The notes under the pieces are model-generated. The model ran no database searches. It had not been told where the DNA came from and was given only the letters and a program-made list of their open reading frames with translations. The translations under genes and the position numbers were made by a program. Source: Amycolatopsis sp. cg9 (lineage in GTDB: Bacteria > Actinomycetota > Actinomycetes > Mycobacteriales > Pseudonocardiaceae). From it: a stretch of 64,000 bases of DNA. Below, one piece after another: positions 26,730 through 35,180 of the stretch; positions within the stretch are counted from its first letter, which is position 1; the number at the start of each line of letters is the position of its first letter. Where the stretch lies: assembly GCF_041346945.1 (NCBI RefSeq), contig NZ_CP166850.1, positions 7,858,501 through 7,922,500 on the forward strand, in the 5' to 3' direction.

Positions 26730-28589
26730 ATGACAGCGACCGCACCGATCCGGGAGCTTCCCGAAGAAGAACCCGCCGAGCCGGAACCGGCGGCCCCACC
26801 GGCGCCGGAGCGTGGGGAATCCCCGCGCTCGCACCTGCTGGGCGTGTGGGGCTACCTTTTCCTTTTCTGCGCACCCCTGGTGATTTCCCTGCAGATCTGG
26901 CGCGACTGGTTGCCCGGCCCGGTCTACTTCTCCGTGCTGGGGCTGGCGGTGCTGTGCTACGCGCGCGTCCTGCTGGACTTGTTCGCGGCGAAGCTCGCCA
27001 GCGCCGAAGCCAAGGGCAGGCGGAACTTCACCGGCGCGGTCGACGAGGGCGCCGTCGAGCAGCTGGCCAGGCACCTCGGGCACGACCACGGCCAGGACAG
27101 CGTCTCCGCGGAACACCTCCAGCAGTTCGCCTGGTCGCTGCTGACCCCGGCGGCCGTGCGGCGGCGGGTCACCGACGAGTACACACCGGACCACCGGACG
27201 TTGCACAAGTCCGTGTCGATGGAGTTCTCGTTCGACCGGCGGTTCCACCCGTGGAGCACGCCGGGCACCGGGAACGGGCACCTCACACCGCGCGGCGAGG
27301 GGGCGCTGGTCGCGATCACCTTGCCCAAGAAGGGACAGCTGTACGACCACTTCAGCGTCACCGACGCCGCGGGGAAACCGATCCCCCGGCTGCTCCAGCT
27401 CGAATACCGCCTGCTGGTCGCCAAGACGCTCCGCGCGCTGCTCCGGGCGGCGTTCGCGGGAGCCGAACTGACTGCGGATTGCCGGCGGGCCGAGCGGGAC
27501 GCCCTCGAGGAAATCGTCCGGTTCGGGCTGCCCGAGCAGGGGCCGGACGAGACGGACCGGGAGTTCCGGATCCGCCAGGACGACCACCTCGACCACCGGC
27601 GGCGGGTGCTGGAACGGATCGGGGGACTCGAGCTCCCCGACGGCGGCGACCCCCGGTTCCTCCGGCTCGCGGTCGAACTGGTTTCGAAGCTGTCGCTCAA
27701 CTACGCGGTCGTGGTGGCCGTCCCCGGCCAGGGCGAGCGGTACGTGGTCAAGTACGACTACACGCTGATCCCCGACCTGGAACTCGGGAAGCTGACCGGG
27801 CGGCGCGGCCTGCGCAGCCGGCTGCACTTCCTGCTGGGGACCCGGCCGGTGTTCCTGTCCGTGAGCGCGCGGAACGCGGCCTACTGCCAGAGCTACCACC
27901 TGACGATCAACGCCTCGTCCAACCTCTACGTCGGCGACTTCGACATCTCCGCGATCACCGACCACGTGGACGCCGAGGGCACGGCGGGCGCCCGGCCGCG
28001 CTGGCGGGTCCGGGGACGGCGGGGGCAGCACTACTTCCACCTCCACACCCGATGCCTGAAGGTCCTCGGCAAGCAGGGCGACCCCGACCAGCTCCGGGTG
28101 AAGGTCAAGTTCTTCGAGGTCCCGCCCGGCTCACTCGGCCACGCGGGGATCGCCGCGCTCGCCTGCCTGGCCATCCTCGCGGCCGTCGCGTGGACCGTGA
28201 CCGGGGCGCCCGGCGTGGACGCCGTCGACACGGAGATCGCCGCGTTCCTGCTGGCGTTCCCCGGGCTGGCGGCGGCGTGGCTGGGCTTCGAAACGAGATC
28301 GGCTCACCTGTTCGAAGGAACGCTGACCGCCCGGCTCTCCTCGGCCGCCACCTTCCTGCTCTCCCTGACCTCGAGCGTGCTCCTGCTCCTCACGACCTCG
28401 CACGTGGTGTCCGGGCACCGGGTCCGGCTCTTCGTGTTCGGGGCCGCCGACTGGCTGTGGTCGCTCCTGGTCGGGTGCGCGCTGCTGCACGCCGCCGCGA
28501 TCTGCGCGTTCTGGTGGCAGCGGGCCACCTTCTACCGGCGGCTGGCCGTGCGGCCGGTGGGCAGTGCCGGGCCGCGGGCGACGTCCTGA
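26730..28589 (+). CDS. Unrecognised membrane protein, 2+4 helices
   Basis: A 619-residue protein with no family I recognise. A Glu/Pro-rich N-terminus (1-32) is followed by two helices (about 37-55 and 65-85), a soluble domain of about 350 residues rich in charged helices and beta-like segments (SMEFSFDRRFHPW, VVVAVPGQGERYVVKYDY, YCQSYHLTINASSNLYVGDFDISAITDHVD), and four C-terminal helices (about 462-600). The beta-rich part before the last helices could face outside. Start ATG 26730; GTG 26724 in the same frame is 6 bp upstream. It follows GH15 by 87 bp, and a 94-residue protein follows 21 bp later. Confidence 0.8.
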   Translation: MTATAPIRELPEEEPAEPEPAAPPAPERGESPRSHLLGVWGYLFLFCAPLVISLQIWRDWLPGPVYFSVLGLAVLCYARVLLDLFAAKLASAEAKGRRNFTGAVDEGAVEQLARHLGHDHGQDSVSAEHLQQFAWSLLTPAAVRRRVTDEYTPDHRTLHKSVSMEFSFDRRFHPWSTPGTGNGHLTPRGEGALVAITLPKKGQLYDHFSVTDAAGKPIPRLLQLEYRLLVAKTLRALLRAAFAGAELTADCRRAERDALEEIVRFGLPEQGPDETDREFRIRQDDHLDHRRRVLERIGGLELPDGGDPRFLRLAVELVSKLSLNYAVVVAVPGQGERYVVKYDYTLIPDLELGKLTGRRGLRSRLHFLLGTRPVFLSVSARNAAYCQSYHLTINASSNLYVGDFDISAITDHVDAEGTAGARPRWRVRGRRGQHYFHLHTRCLKVLGKQGDPDQLRVKVKFFEVPPGSLGHAGIAALACLAILAAVAWTVTGAPGVDAVDTEIAAFLLAFPGLAAAWLGFETRSAHLFEGTLTARLSSAATFLLSLTSSVLLLLTTSHVVSGHRVRLFVFGAADWLWSLLVGCALLHAAAICAFWWQRATFYRRLAVRPVGSAGPRATS

Positions 28590-28610
28590 TCCGAATCCGA
28601 GGAGGAAAGC

Positions 28611-28895
28611 ATGACCATGCGCGAGTTCGCCCGGCTGCTGATCGGCCGCCGCGGTTACGACTACCTGGCGGCCGCCCGTGCGGAACGGCGGTACAACAAC
28701 CGCGAACGCGAGGAGGTCAAGGAAGCCCAGTGGAACGTGAAGACGTTCGACTGGCCGCTGAGCCACCCCGACGACGTCGCCGACGACGACGGATTCCGGT
28801 TGCTCGGCAGCGACGCCTACGTCCGGGCGCTGGACGGGCTGGACAGCAGTTTCGTCCGGCAGCCCGTCGCCGGCCCCGCGGAAGGGGACGGGTAG
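28611..28895 (+). CDS. Small hypothetical soluble protein
   Basis: 94 residues, highly charged, no helix long enough for a membrane span. It begins MTMREFARLLIGRRGYDYLAAARAERRYNN, and the second half is acidic. An excellent GGAGGAAAGC ribosome site precedes the first of two in-frame ATGs. It lies 21 bp after the large membrane protein and is probably its co-expressed partner. No family recognised. Confidence 0.75.
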   Translation: MTMREFARLLIGRRGYDYLAAARAERRYNNREREEVKEAQWNVKTFDWPLSHPDDVADDDGFRLLGSDAYVRALDGLDSSFVRQPVAGPAEGDG

Positions 28896-28896
28896 C

Positions 28897-30306
28897 TCAG
28901 CCGCCGTGGGTGGTGTCGCTCTGGTAGGTCGTGTACGTGTACGGGTTGTCCAGGATCTTCGTCTCCGGGACGTCCGGGTTCATCCCCTGCCGCCACGCTT
29001 CCTCGCCCAGCTGCGACCGCAGGTGCTCGACCGTGTCCTCGACGCGCCGGCGGAGTGCGGGGAGGTCCACGCCCACCAGCCGGCCGTCGCGCTTCACGAC
29101 GCGGCCGTCGACCAGGACCGTGTGGACGTCGCCGCGCTGGGCCTGGAAGGCCACGTGGCCGTACGGGTTCAGGACGGGGAACGACGCCGGCGAGTCGTCG
29201 TTCTTCAGCAGGACCACGTCCGCCTTCTTGCCGACTTCCAGCGTGCCCAGGTCCGTGCGGCCCAGTGCGTGAGCGCCGCCGCGGGTGGCCCAGTCCACCA
29301 CCTGGTCCGCGCGCAGGGCCGCGTGTGTCACCGTTTCGCCCTTCGCGTGGGCTTCCAGGTGTTCGCGGGATCGGTCGGCGCCCAGGGTCGCGCGCATCGC
29401 GGAGAACAGGTCGCCGCTCCACCAGACCGAGGTGTCCATCGACAGCGACACCGGGATGCCGTACTGGCGCAGGGCCCAGGTGGGCGGGTAGCCCTGGCCG
29501 GCGCTCTGCTCGCTTTCGGTGGACACCGACACCGAGCCGCCGGTCGCGGCGATGCGGTGGTAGGAGTCCGCCGACAGGGAGGCGCCGTGGACGTAGACCG
29601 TCTCCGGGGTCATGAAGCCGTGGTCGTGCATCAGGCGGATGCCGTCGTCGCCGGTCGCGCCCCACACGCCCGCGTGGGTGGTGACCGGGACGCCGAGGTC
29701 GCGGGCGACTTCGAACGCCGGTTTCTCCGGGAACGCCGGGTCGCCGGTGACGTCGAACGCGAGCTGGAAGCCGAGGTCGCCGCCGGTGCGGCGGGAGACG
29801 AAGTCGCGGAACTCCGGCGTGCCGGTCCAGTTCGCGGGTGCGTCCTGGATGTTGCCGTAGGCGAGGACGAACCGGCCGGGGACGGCTTCGAGCGCGTCGG
29901 CCGCGGCGTCGGCGTGCTGGGTGGTCTGCAGGCCGTGGGACCAGTCCACCGTGGTCGTGACGCCCGCTTCGAGCGCTTCCCACGCGCCGAGGAGGTTGCC
30001 CGCGTAGATGTCTTCGGGGCGGAACACCTTGCCCCATTCGAGGTAGTACCAGACGAAGTACTGCGTGAGCGTCCAGTCGGCGCCGTAGCCGCGCATGGCC
30101 GTCTGCCACAGGTGCCGGTGGGTGTCGATCATCCCCGGCATGACCAGCCCGCCGGTCGCGTCGATCTCCTCCGTGCCGGCGGGGACCTCCAGCGCGGGCC
30201 CGATGGCGGCGATCCGGTCGCCGGTGACGAGGACGTCTTCGCCGGGCAGCACCCGGTGGGCGTCGGCCAGCACCGTGCCACCCCGCAGGACGATCGATCC
30301 GCTCAC
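28897..30306 (-). CDS. Metal-dependent amidohydrolase/deaminase (TRZ/ATZ-like)
   Basis: A 469-residue cytosolic hydrolase of the cytosine-deaminase-like amidohydrolases. Metal ligands are visible in MIDTHRHLWQ (HxH), VTTHAGVWG (His), YVHGASLS (His) and SLSMDTSVWW (Asp). The N-terminal beta-sandwich (VLRGGTVLADAHRVLPGEDVLVTGDRIAAIG) is typical. Members deaminate or dechlorinate N-heterocycles (s-triazines, guanine, cytosine, 8-oxoguanine); the substrate here is unknown. A TTGACA/GAAAGT promoter and an IclR-type palindrome lie upstream, so it is probably regulated with the ring-cleavage operon. GTG start with GGAGG upstream. Confidence 0.85.
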   Translation of the reverse strand: MSGSIVLRGGTVLADAHRVLPGEDVLVTGDRIAAIGPALEVPAGTEEIDATGGLVMPGMIDTHRHLWQTAMRGYGADWTLTQYFVWYYLEWGKVFRPEDIYAGNLLGAWEALEAGVTTTVDWSHGLQTTQHADAAADALEAVPGRFVLAYGNIQDAPANWTGTPEFRDFVSRRTGGDLGFQLAFDVTGDPAFPEKPAFEVARDLGVPVTTHAGVWGATGDDGIRLMHDHGFMTPETVYVHGASLSADSYHRIAATGGSVSVSTESEQSAGQGYPPTWALRQYGIPVSLSMDTSVWWSGDLFSAMRATLGADRSREHLEAHAKGETVTHAALRADQVVDWATRGGAHALGRTDLGTLEVGKKADVVLLKNDDSPASFPVLNPYGHVAFQAQRGDVHTVLVDGRVVKRDGRLVGVDLPALRRRVEDTVEHLRSQLGEEAWRQGMNPDVPETKILDNPYTYTTYQSDTTHGG

Positions 30307-30330
30307 CGCTGCCTCCAGTTGCGTACACTC

Positions 30331-30345
30331 GTCCGCCAGACGGAC
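30331..30345. promoter_or_regulatory. IclR-type operator in the amidohydrolase promoter
   Basis: GTCCGCCAGACGGAC, a 7-1-7 palindrome with one mismatch, matches the site at 31375 at 14 of 15 positions. It lies 25 bp before the amidohydrolase start. A minus-strand promoter (-35 TTGACA at 30386-30391, 17-nt spacer, -10 GAAAGT at 30363-30368) would start near 30355, so the site covers roughly +10 to +25. Confidence 0.75.
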
Positions 30346-30362
30346 ATCGGGTGGGTGCCGCC

Positions 30363-30391
30363 ACTTTCGTCCAGTGCCGAGCCGGTGTCAA
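30363..30391 (-). promoter_or_regulatory. Promoter of the amidohydrolase gene
   Basis: On the minus strand, a perfect -35 TTGACA (30386-30391) and -10-like GAAAGT (30363-30368) are separated by 17 nt. This is the housekeeping sigma spacing, just upstream of the IclR-type palindrome. Confidence 0.6.
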
Positions 30392-30439
30392 TCCCCGCCG
30401 CTACGCTGCGGTCAGGACCATCGGAGAGGGAGGTGGCGC

Positions 30440-31249
30440 ATGCCACGCGAGGGAACCGGTCCCGACTTCATCGAGGCGCTGGCCCGCGGGCTCGAGGTGA
30501 TCACCGCGTTCCGGCCGGGCCGCCCGGCGATGACGCTCGCCGAGGTCGCCACGGCCGCCGGCCTGGCCCGCCCGACCGCGCGCCGGATCCTGCTCACCCT
30601 GGAGGAGCTCGGCTACGTCCGCAGCGACGGGCGCGACTACGCGCTCACCCCGCGCGTGCTCGACCTCGGCGTCGCCTACGTCCGCTCGACCGGCCTGTGG
30701 GACGTCGCTCGCCCCCACCTGGAACGCCTGGTCGCGCGCACGAACGAATCGTGCTCGATCGCCCAGCTCGACGGCTCCGACATCGTCTACGTCGCCCGGG
30801 TGGCGGTCCCGAAGATCGTCGCGCTCGCCGTGCAGATCGGCACCCGGTTCCCGGCGCTGCCGACGTCGCTGGGCAAGGTCCAGCTCGCCGCGCTGCCGCC
30901 GGACGAGCTGGAGGCGGTGCTGGCCGAGCCGAGCCGGTCCGGGCTGGTGCCGCGCTGGCGGCCCGAACGCCCCGAACGCGACGCCGAGCTGCGCGAAGTC
31001 CGGGCCCGCGGCTGGGCACTGACCGACGAGCAGCTCGCGCCGGGCATCCGGTCGGTGGCCGCGCCGCTGCGCGACGGGTCCGGGCGGGTGATCGCCGGGG
31101 TGAACGTCAACTGCCACGCCGCGGAGACGCCGGTCGAGAAGCTGCTGGAGCACCACCTGCCGCTGCTGCTCCAGACCGCCGGGGAGATCAGCGCGGACTT
31201 CGCCCGCCTCGACACCGTCCCGCACGTCACCGTCCCCGCCGCGCCCTGA
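30440..31249 (+). CDS. IclR-family transcriptional regulator
   Basis: A 269-residue regulator. The N-terminal winged HTH (about 8-70, with TLAEVATAAGLARPTARRIL) and the C-terminal effector domain (SLGKVQLAALPPDEL, SVAAPLRDGSGRVIAGVNVNCHA) match the PcaR/PobR/CatR type that controls aromatic-ring catabolism. It is flanked by two near-identical palindromes, one in the amidohydrolase promoter and one before the CoA-transferase, which are its likely operators. The ATG at 30440 has GGGAGG 9 nt upstream. Confidence 0.92.
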   Translation: MPREGTGPDFIEALARGLEVITAFRPGRPAMTLAEVATAAGLARPTARRILLTLEELGYVRSDGRDYALTPRVLDLGVAYVRSTGLWDVARPHLERLVARTNESCSIAQLDGSDIVYVARVAVPKIVALAVQIGTRFPALPTSLGKVQLAALPPDELEAVLAEPSRSGLVPRWRPERPERDAELREVRARGWALTDEQLAPGIRSVAAPLRDGSGRVIAGVNVNCHAAETPVEKLLEHHLPLLLQTAGEISADFARLDTVPHVTVPAAP

Positions 31250-31335
31250 CCGCCCCCTACCCCCTCGATTGGGGCCCACCCGCGCGTCGCCCCGAGGTCG
31301 CCCGGCCGCTGTACCGGGTGGGCCGGGCCCGTGCC

Positions 31336-31364
31336 TTGACCGCGCCGCCGCACGCGAGCAGACT
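31336..31364 (+). promoter_or_regulatory. Promoter of the CoA-transferase operon
   Basis: TTGACC (31336-31341), a 17-nt spacer and CAGACT (31359-31364) form a plausible housekeeping promoter. The IclR-type palindrome follows at about +4 to +18. Confidence 0.5.
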
Positions 31365-31374
31365 GCGGACACCA

Positions 31375-31389
31375 GTCCGTCAGACGGAC
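31375..31389. promoter_or_regulatory. IclR-type operator before the CoA-transferase operon
   Basis: GTCCGTC-A-GACGGAC is a perfect 7-1-7 palindrome, 18 bp before the CoA-transferase GTG start and immediately after a predicted promoter. With the 14/15 match at 30331 it defines a two-site regulon around the IclR gene. Confidence 0.8.
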
Positions 31390-31406
31390 AGATGTGGAGG
31401 CGTTGC

Positions 31407-32564
31407 GTGGATCGACCCGAGGGCCCGCTGTCCGGGCTGCTGGTCGCGGACTTCTCCCGGGTGCTCGCCGGGCCGTACGCCACGATGCTGCTGGCCGACC
31501 TCGGTGCCGACGTCGTCAAGGTCGAGGGGCCGCAGGGCGACGAGACGCGCACGTGGATGCCGCCGGTGCGCGGCGACGTCTCCACCTACTACCTCGGCGT
31601 CAACCGCGGGAAGCGGTCGATCGCCCTGGACCTGCGCGACGAGGCCGACGCCGCGGCCGCCCGCGAGCTGGCCGCCCGCGCGGACGTGGTGATCGAGAAC
31701 TTCAAGCCCGGCGGGCTGGCCAAGTACGGCCTGGACTACGAAACCGTCCGCGCGGCCAACCCCCGCGCCGTCTACGCCTCGATCAGCGGGTTCGGCTCGG
31801 GCGAAGGGCGGCACGTGCCCGGCTACGACCTGATGGTGCAGGCGATCTCGGGGCTGATGAGCCTGACCGGCGATCCCGACGGGCCGCCGTACCGGGCCGG
31901 GATCTCGGTGTTCGACGTGATGGCCGGCAACCACGCGGTGATCGGCATCCTCGCCGCGCTGCGCCACCGCGACGCCACGGGCGAAGGGCAGCACGTCGAG
32001 GTCAACCTGCTGTCCTCGGCGCTGACCGGGCTGGTCAACCACAGTTCCGCCTACGCCGCCGGTGGCGTGGTCCCGTACCGGATGGGCAACGCGCACCCGA
32101 GCGTCTTCCCCTACGAACCGCTGCCCACCGCGGACGCCGACCTGATCGTCGCCGCGGCCAACGACGGGCAGTTCCGCCGGCTGTGCGAGGTGCTGGACCT
32201 GCCGGACGTCCCGGACGACCCGCGGTTCGCCCGCAACGCCGACCGCACGAAGAACCGCGAAGAGCTCCGGCCGCTGCTCGTCGAGCGGCTGAAGACCCGC
32301 GCCGCGGTGGACTGGTTCGAAGCGCTGACGAAGGTCGGTGTCCCGTGTGGACCGATCAACACCATCGACGGCGGGTTCGCGATGGCCGAACGGTTCGGCC
32401 TCGACCCGGTCGTCGAGGTCGGTGAAGGTGACCGCGCCGTCCCGACCACGCGCCACCCGATCCGGTTCTCCGCGACCCCCGCCGCCTACCGGCTGCCGCC
32501 GCCCGAGCTCGACGAACACGGCGCCGAACTGCGCGCCTGGCTGACGGAGGACCGCGATGCCTGA
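31407..32564 (+). CDS. CoA-transferase, CaiB/BaiF (family III)
   Basis: 385 residues. Family III CoA-transferases move CoA between carboxylic acids. LVADFSRVLAGPYATMLLADLGADVVKVE and YYLGVNRGKRSIALDL are family hallmarks; the catalytic Asp is probably D141 in PGYDLMVQA. The GTG at 31407 was chosen because GTGGAGG lies 6 nt upstream. An ATG at 31392 in the same frame would swallow that ribosome site. First gene of a tight operon; it overlaps the next start by 8 bp. The substrate is unknown; one product of ring cleavage is a sensible guess. Confidence 0.9.
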   Translation: MDRPEGPLSGLLVADFSRVLAGPYATMLLADLGADVVKVEGPQGDETRTWMPPVRGDVSTYYLGVNRGKRSIALDLRDEADAAAARELAARADVVIENFKPGGLAKYGLDYETVRAANPRAVYASISGFGSGEGRHVPGYDLMVQAISGLMSLTGDPDGPPYRAGISVFDVMAGNHAVIGILAALRHRDATGEGQHVEVNLLSSALTGLVNHSSAYAAGGVVPYRMGNAHPSVFPYEPLPTADADLIVAAANDGQFRRLCEVLDLPDVPDDPRFARNADRTKNREELRPLLVERLKTRAAVDWFEALTKVGVPCGPINTIDGGFAMAERFGLDPVVEVGEGDRAVPTTRHPIRFSATPAAYRLPPPELDEHGAELRAWLTEDRDA

Positions 32565-33348
32565 CCCGGCCTACGAAACCGCGCTGGGTTCGTCCACCAA
32601 GGACAAGATCACGCTGCTCGGCCAGGACCTCGCCGAGGACGTGATGGGCTCGGTCGGCTTCGGCGAGCTCGCTTTCTGGCTGGCGACGCAGCGCCGGCCG
32701 GCCAAAGGGGAGACCCGGGTCTTCGAAGCGGTGCTGGCCGCGCTGGCCGACCACGGCTTCACCCCCACCGCGATCGTCACCCGGCTGACCTACCTGTCCG
32801 CCCCCGACTCCGTCCAGGGCGCGCTCGCCGCCGGGCTGCTGGGCGGCGGGTCGCGCTTCCTCGGCGTCACCGAGGACTGCGGCCGGTTCCTGCACGGCGT
32901 CCTCGCCGGAGCCGAGCTGCCCACCGACGAGGCCGGCTGGGACGCGCTCGCGCTCGCGACCGTCGAAAACCGCCGGGCGGAAAAGAAGTTCGTCCCCGGG
33001 CTCGGGCACCACGTGCACAAGGACGGCGACCCGCGCACCCGGCGGCTGTTCGCCATCGCCGAGGAGGAAGGGCTGCGCGGCCCGCACCTGGAGCTGTTCG
33101 CCGCGATCGGGCGGGTGCACCCGCGGGTGCTGGGCAAGACGCTGCCGCTCAACGGCGCGGGCGTCTGCGGGGCGGCGCTCGCCGACCTCGGGCTGCCGCT
33201 GGAGCTGCTGCGCGGGTTCGCGCTGCTGGCCCGGACCGCCGGGCTGATCGGCCAGCTCGCCGAGGAGCTGCGCCACCCCGTCGCGAACGACATCTTCCTG
33301 TCGGTCGACCTGAACAACCGGCCGGTCCCGCCGGACCCCGAATCCTGA
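32557..33348 (+). CDS. Citrate synthase-like protein (citryl-CoA lyase type)
   Basis: 263 residues, much shorter than full citrate synthases (about 370-430), matching the citryl-CoA lyase/short CS-like group. A His in GLGHHVHKDGDPR corresponds to the active-site GHxxxxxxDPR motif, with the DPR present. A second conserved patch is NGAGVCGAAL. It would cleave or form a C-C bond on an acyl-CoA, fitting a step after the CoA-transferase encoded just upstream. Its ATG overlaps that gene by 8 bp. Confidence 0.85.
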   Translation: MPDPAYETALGSSTKDKITLLGQDLAEDVMGSVGFGELAFWLATQRRPAKGETRVFEAVLAALADHGFTPTAIVTRLTYLSAPDSVQGALAAGLLGGGSRFLGVTEDCGRFLHGVLAGAELPTDEAGWDALALATVENRRAEKKFVPGLGHHVHKDGDPRTRRLFAIAEEEGLRGPHLELFAAIGRVHPRVLGKTLPLNGAGVCGAALADLGLPLELLRGFALLARTAGLIGQLAEELRHPVANDIFLSVDLNNRPVPPDPES

Positions 33349-33359
33349 GAGGAACGCCG

Positions 33360-34220
33360 ATGCGGCTCGTCACCGAGGACAACATCACCGAGCTCGCCGC
33401 GGCGCGCTGGGCGAGCGCGCACGACCCGCGGACGGCGGAGGTGCTGGCCGCGCTCGTGCGCCACCTGCACGCCTTCGCCCGCGAGGTGCGGCTGAGCGAG
33501 ACCGAGTGGATGGCCGCGATGCGGTGGCTCACCGAAACCGGGCAGATCAGCGACGAGAAGCGGGAGGAGTTCATCCTGGCCTCCGACGTGCTCGGCCTGA
33601 GCATGCTGGTGGTGCAGATGAACCACGCTTTCGACGCGAAGGCGACCCCGGCCACGGTGCTCGGCCCGTTCCACATCGACGGCTCCCCCGAAAAGGAGTT
33701 CGGCGGGGACATGTCCGACGGCCTGCCCGGCACGCCGCTCTACGTCACCGGCACCGTCGGCGGGCTCGACGGCTCCCCCGTCGCCGGCGCGGTGCTGGAC
33801 GTGTGGCAGGCCGACGAGGAAGGCGCGTACGAGTCGCAGATCCCGGATGTCGACGAAGCCCGGCTGCGCGCGAAGTACACCAGCCGCGCCGACGGGACCT
33901 ACTGCGTGCGCACCATCGCGCCCAAGGGCTATTCGATCCCGATGGATGGCCCGGTCGGCGAGCTGATCCGCGGGACCGACATCAGCCACTTCCGGCCCGC
34001 GCACGTGCACTTCCTGATCAACGCGGCCGGCTACGAGCCGCTGATCACCCACCTGTTCCAGGAGGGCGCCGAGTACCTGGACACCGATGTCGTGTTCGGC
34101 ACCAAGCAGGAACTGGTCGTCGCGTTCGAGCCCCGCGACCCCGGGCCGACCCCGGACGGCGGGCAGTCCGCCGTGCCGTGGCTCGAAGCCCGGTACGACT
34201 TCGTCCTCCAGCCCGTGTGA
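33360..34220 (+). CDS. Intradiol ring-cleavage dioxygenase (hydroxyquinol/catechol 1,2-type)
   Basis: 286 residues, close to hydroxyquinol 1,2-dioxygenases. The N-terminal helical dimerisation domain (RLSETEWMAAMRWLTETGQISDEKREEF in part) is followed by the beta-sandwich. Non-haem Fe(III) ligands are predicted as Tyr157 (EGAYESQ), Tyr191 (KGYSIP), His215 and His217 (RPAHVHF). It opens an ortho-dihydroxylated aromatic ring between the hydroxyls. An AGGAACG ribosome site precedes the ATG. It is part of the IclR-controlled operon. Confidence 0.93.
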   Translation: MRLVTEDNITELAAARWASAHDPRTAEVLAALVRHLHAFAREVRLSETEWMAAMRWLTETGQISDEKREEFILASDVLGLSMLVVQMNHAFDAKATPATVLGPFHIDGSPEKEFGGDMSDGLPGTPLYVTGTVGGLDGSPVAGAVLDVWQADEEGAYESQIPDVDEARLRAKYTSRADGTYCVRTIAPKGYSIPMDGPVGELIRGTDISHFRPAHVHFLINAAGYEPLITHLFQEGAEYLDTDVVFGTKQELVVAFEPRDPGPTPDGGQSAVPWLEARYDFVLQPV

Positions 34221-34226
34221 TCCCCG

Positions 34227-35180
34227 GTGCGCGCCGCGGAGATCCAGGTGGCGGGCGAGCCGCCGGTGGTGACCGACCGGCCGGAGCCCGAACCGGGGCC
34301 GGACGGGGTCGCGGTCAGCGTCACGGCGGCCCCGATCACCCCGCTGGACGTGCTCTGCGCGTCCGGCACGTCCTACTTCGGCCGGCCGGCGACCCCGTAC
34401 GTGCCGGGGGTGCAGGGGGTCGGCGTCCTGACGCGGCCGGCGCCGATGCACCCGGCGGGCACGCCGGTCTGGTTCGCCACGGCCGCGGGCATGCTCCCCG
34501 GTGACGGCAGCATGGCCGAGCACGCCGCGGTGGCGTCCGCCGACGTGGTCGTCCTGCCGCCGGGGGCCGACCACGCGCTGGTGGCGGCGCTCGGGCTGTC
34601 GGCGGTCGCGGCGTGGCGGTGCCTGACCGGGACCGGGGACCTCGCCGCCGGGGAGACGGTGCTGGTGCTCGGCGCCGGCGGCGTGGTCGGCCAATCGGCG
34701 GTCCAGCTGGCGCGGGTGGCCGGGGCGGGGCACGTCGTCGCGTGCGCGCGCTCGGCGGCCGCGCTGGAGCGGGCCCGGCGGCTCGGCGCGGACTCCACCG
34801 TGCAGCTCGAAGCCGGCGACGACGTCGGCAGCCTGGCGCGGCGGCTCGGCGAACACCCGCCGGACCTCGTGCTCGACCCGGTGTGGGGGCTCCCGGCCGC
34901 GGCGGCGCTGCACGCGCTGCGCCCGGGCGGGCGCCTGGTCAACCTCGGCAGCTCGGCCGGTGAGCAGAGCCCGATGTCCTCCGCCGTGCTGCGCAGCCGG
35001 TCCTTGCACATCCGGGGTTACACGAACAACGAGCTCGACGCGGACCAGCGCCGCGAAGCGCTCCTGACGGTGGTCGGGCACGCGATGTCCGGCGCCCTCA
35101 CCGTCGACTACGCGCGGGTGGCGCTGCAGGACGCGTCCCGGGCGTGGACCCGCCCGGGACGCGTGGTGCTAGTTCCCTAG
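34227..35180 (+). CDS. Zinc-less alcohol dehydrogenase (quinone oxidoreductase type)
   Basis: 317 residues of the medium-chain dehydrogenase superfamily. A GroES-like N-terminal half (ITPLDVLCASGTSYFG, PYVPGVQGVG) precedes a Rossmann NAD(P) domain (VLVLGAGGVVGQSAVQLAR). The structural-zinc Cys cluster is absent, pointing to a quinone/enone reductase. In this operon it may act like a maleylacetate reductase substitute, but that is a guess. The GTG start is 6 bp after the dioxygenase stop with only a weak ribosome site. The 3' end overlaps the convergent AhpD-like gene by 12 bp. Confidence 0.85.
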   Translation: MRAAEIQVAGEPPVVTDRPEPEPGPDGVAVSVTAAPITPLDVLCASGTSYFGRPATPYVPGVQGVGVLTRPAPMHPAGTPVWFATAAGMLPGDGSMAEHAAVASADVVVLPPGADHALVAALGLSAVAAWRCLTGTGDLAAGETVLVLGAGGVVGQSAVQLARVAGAGHVVACARSAAALERARRLGADSTVQLEAGDDVGSLARRLGEHPPDLVLDPVWGLPAAAALHALRPGGRLVNLGSSAGEQSPMSSAVLRSRSLHIRGYTNNELDADQRREALLTVVGHAMSGALTVDYARVALQDASRAWTRPGRVVLVP

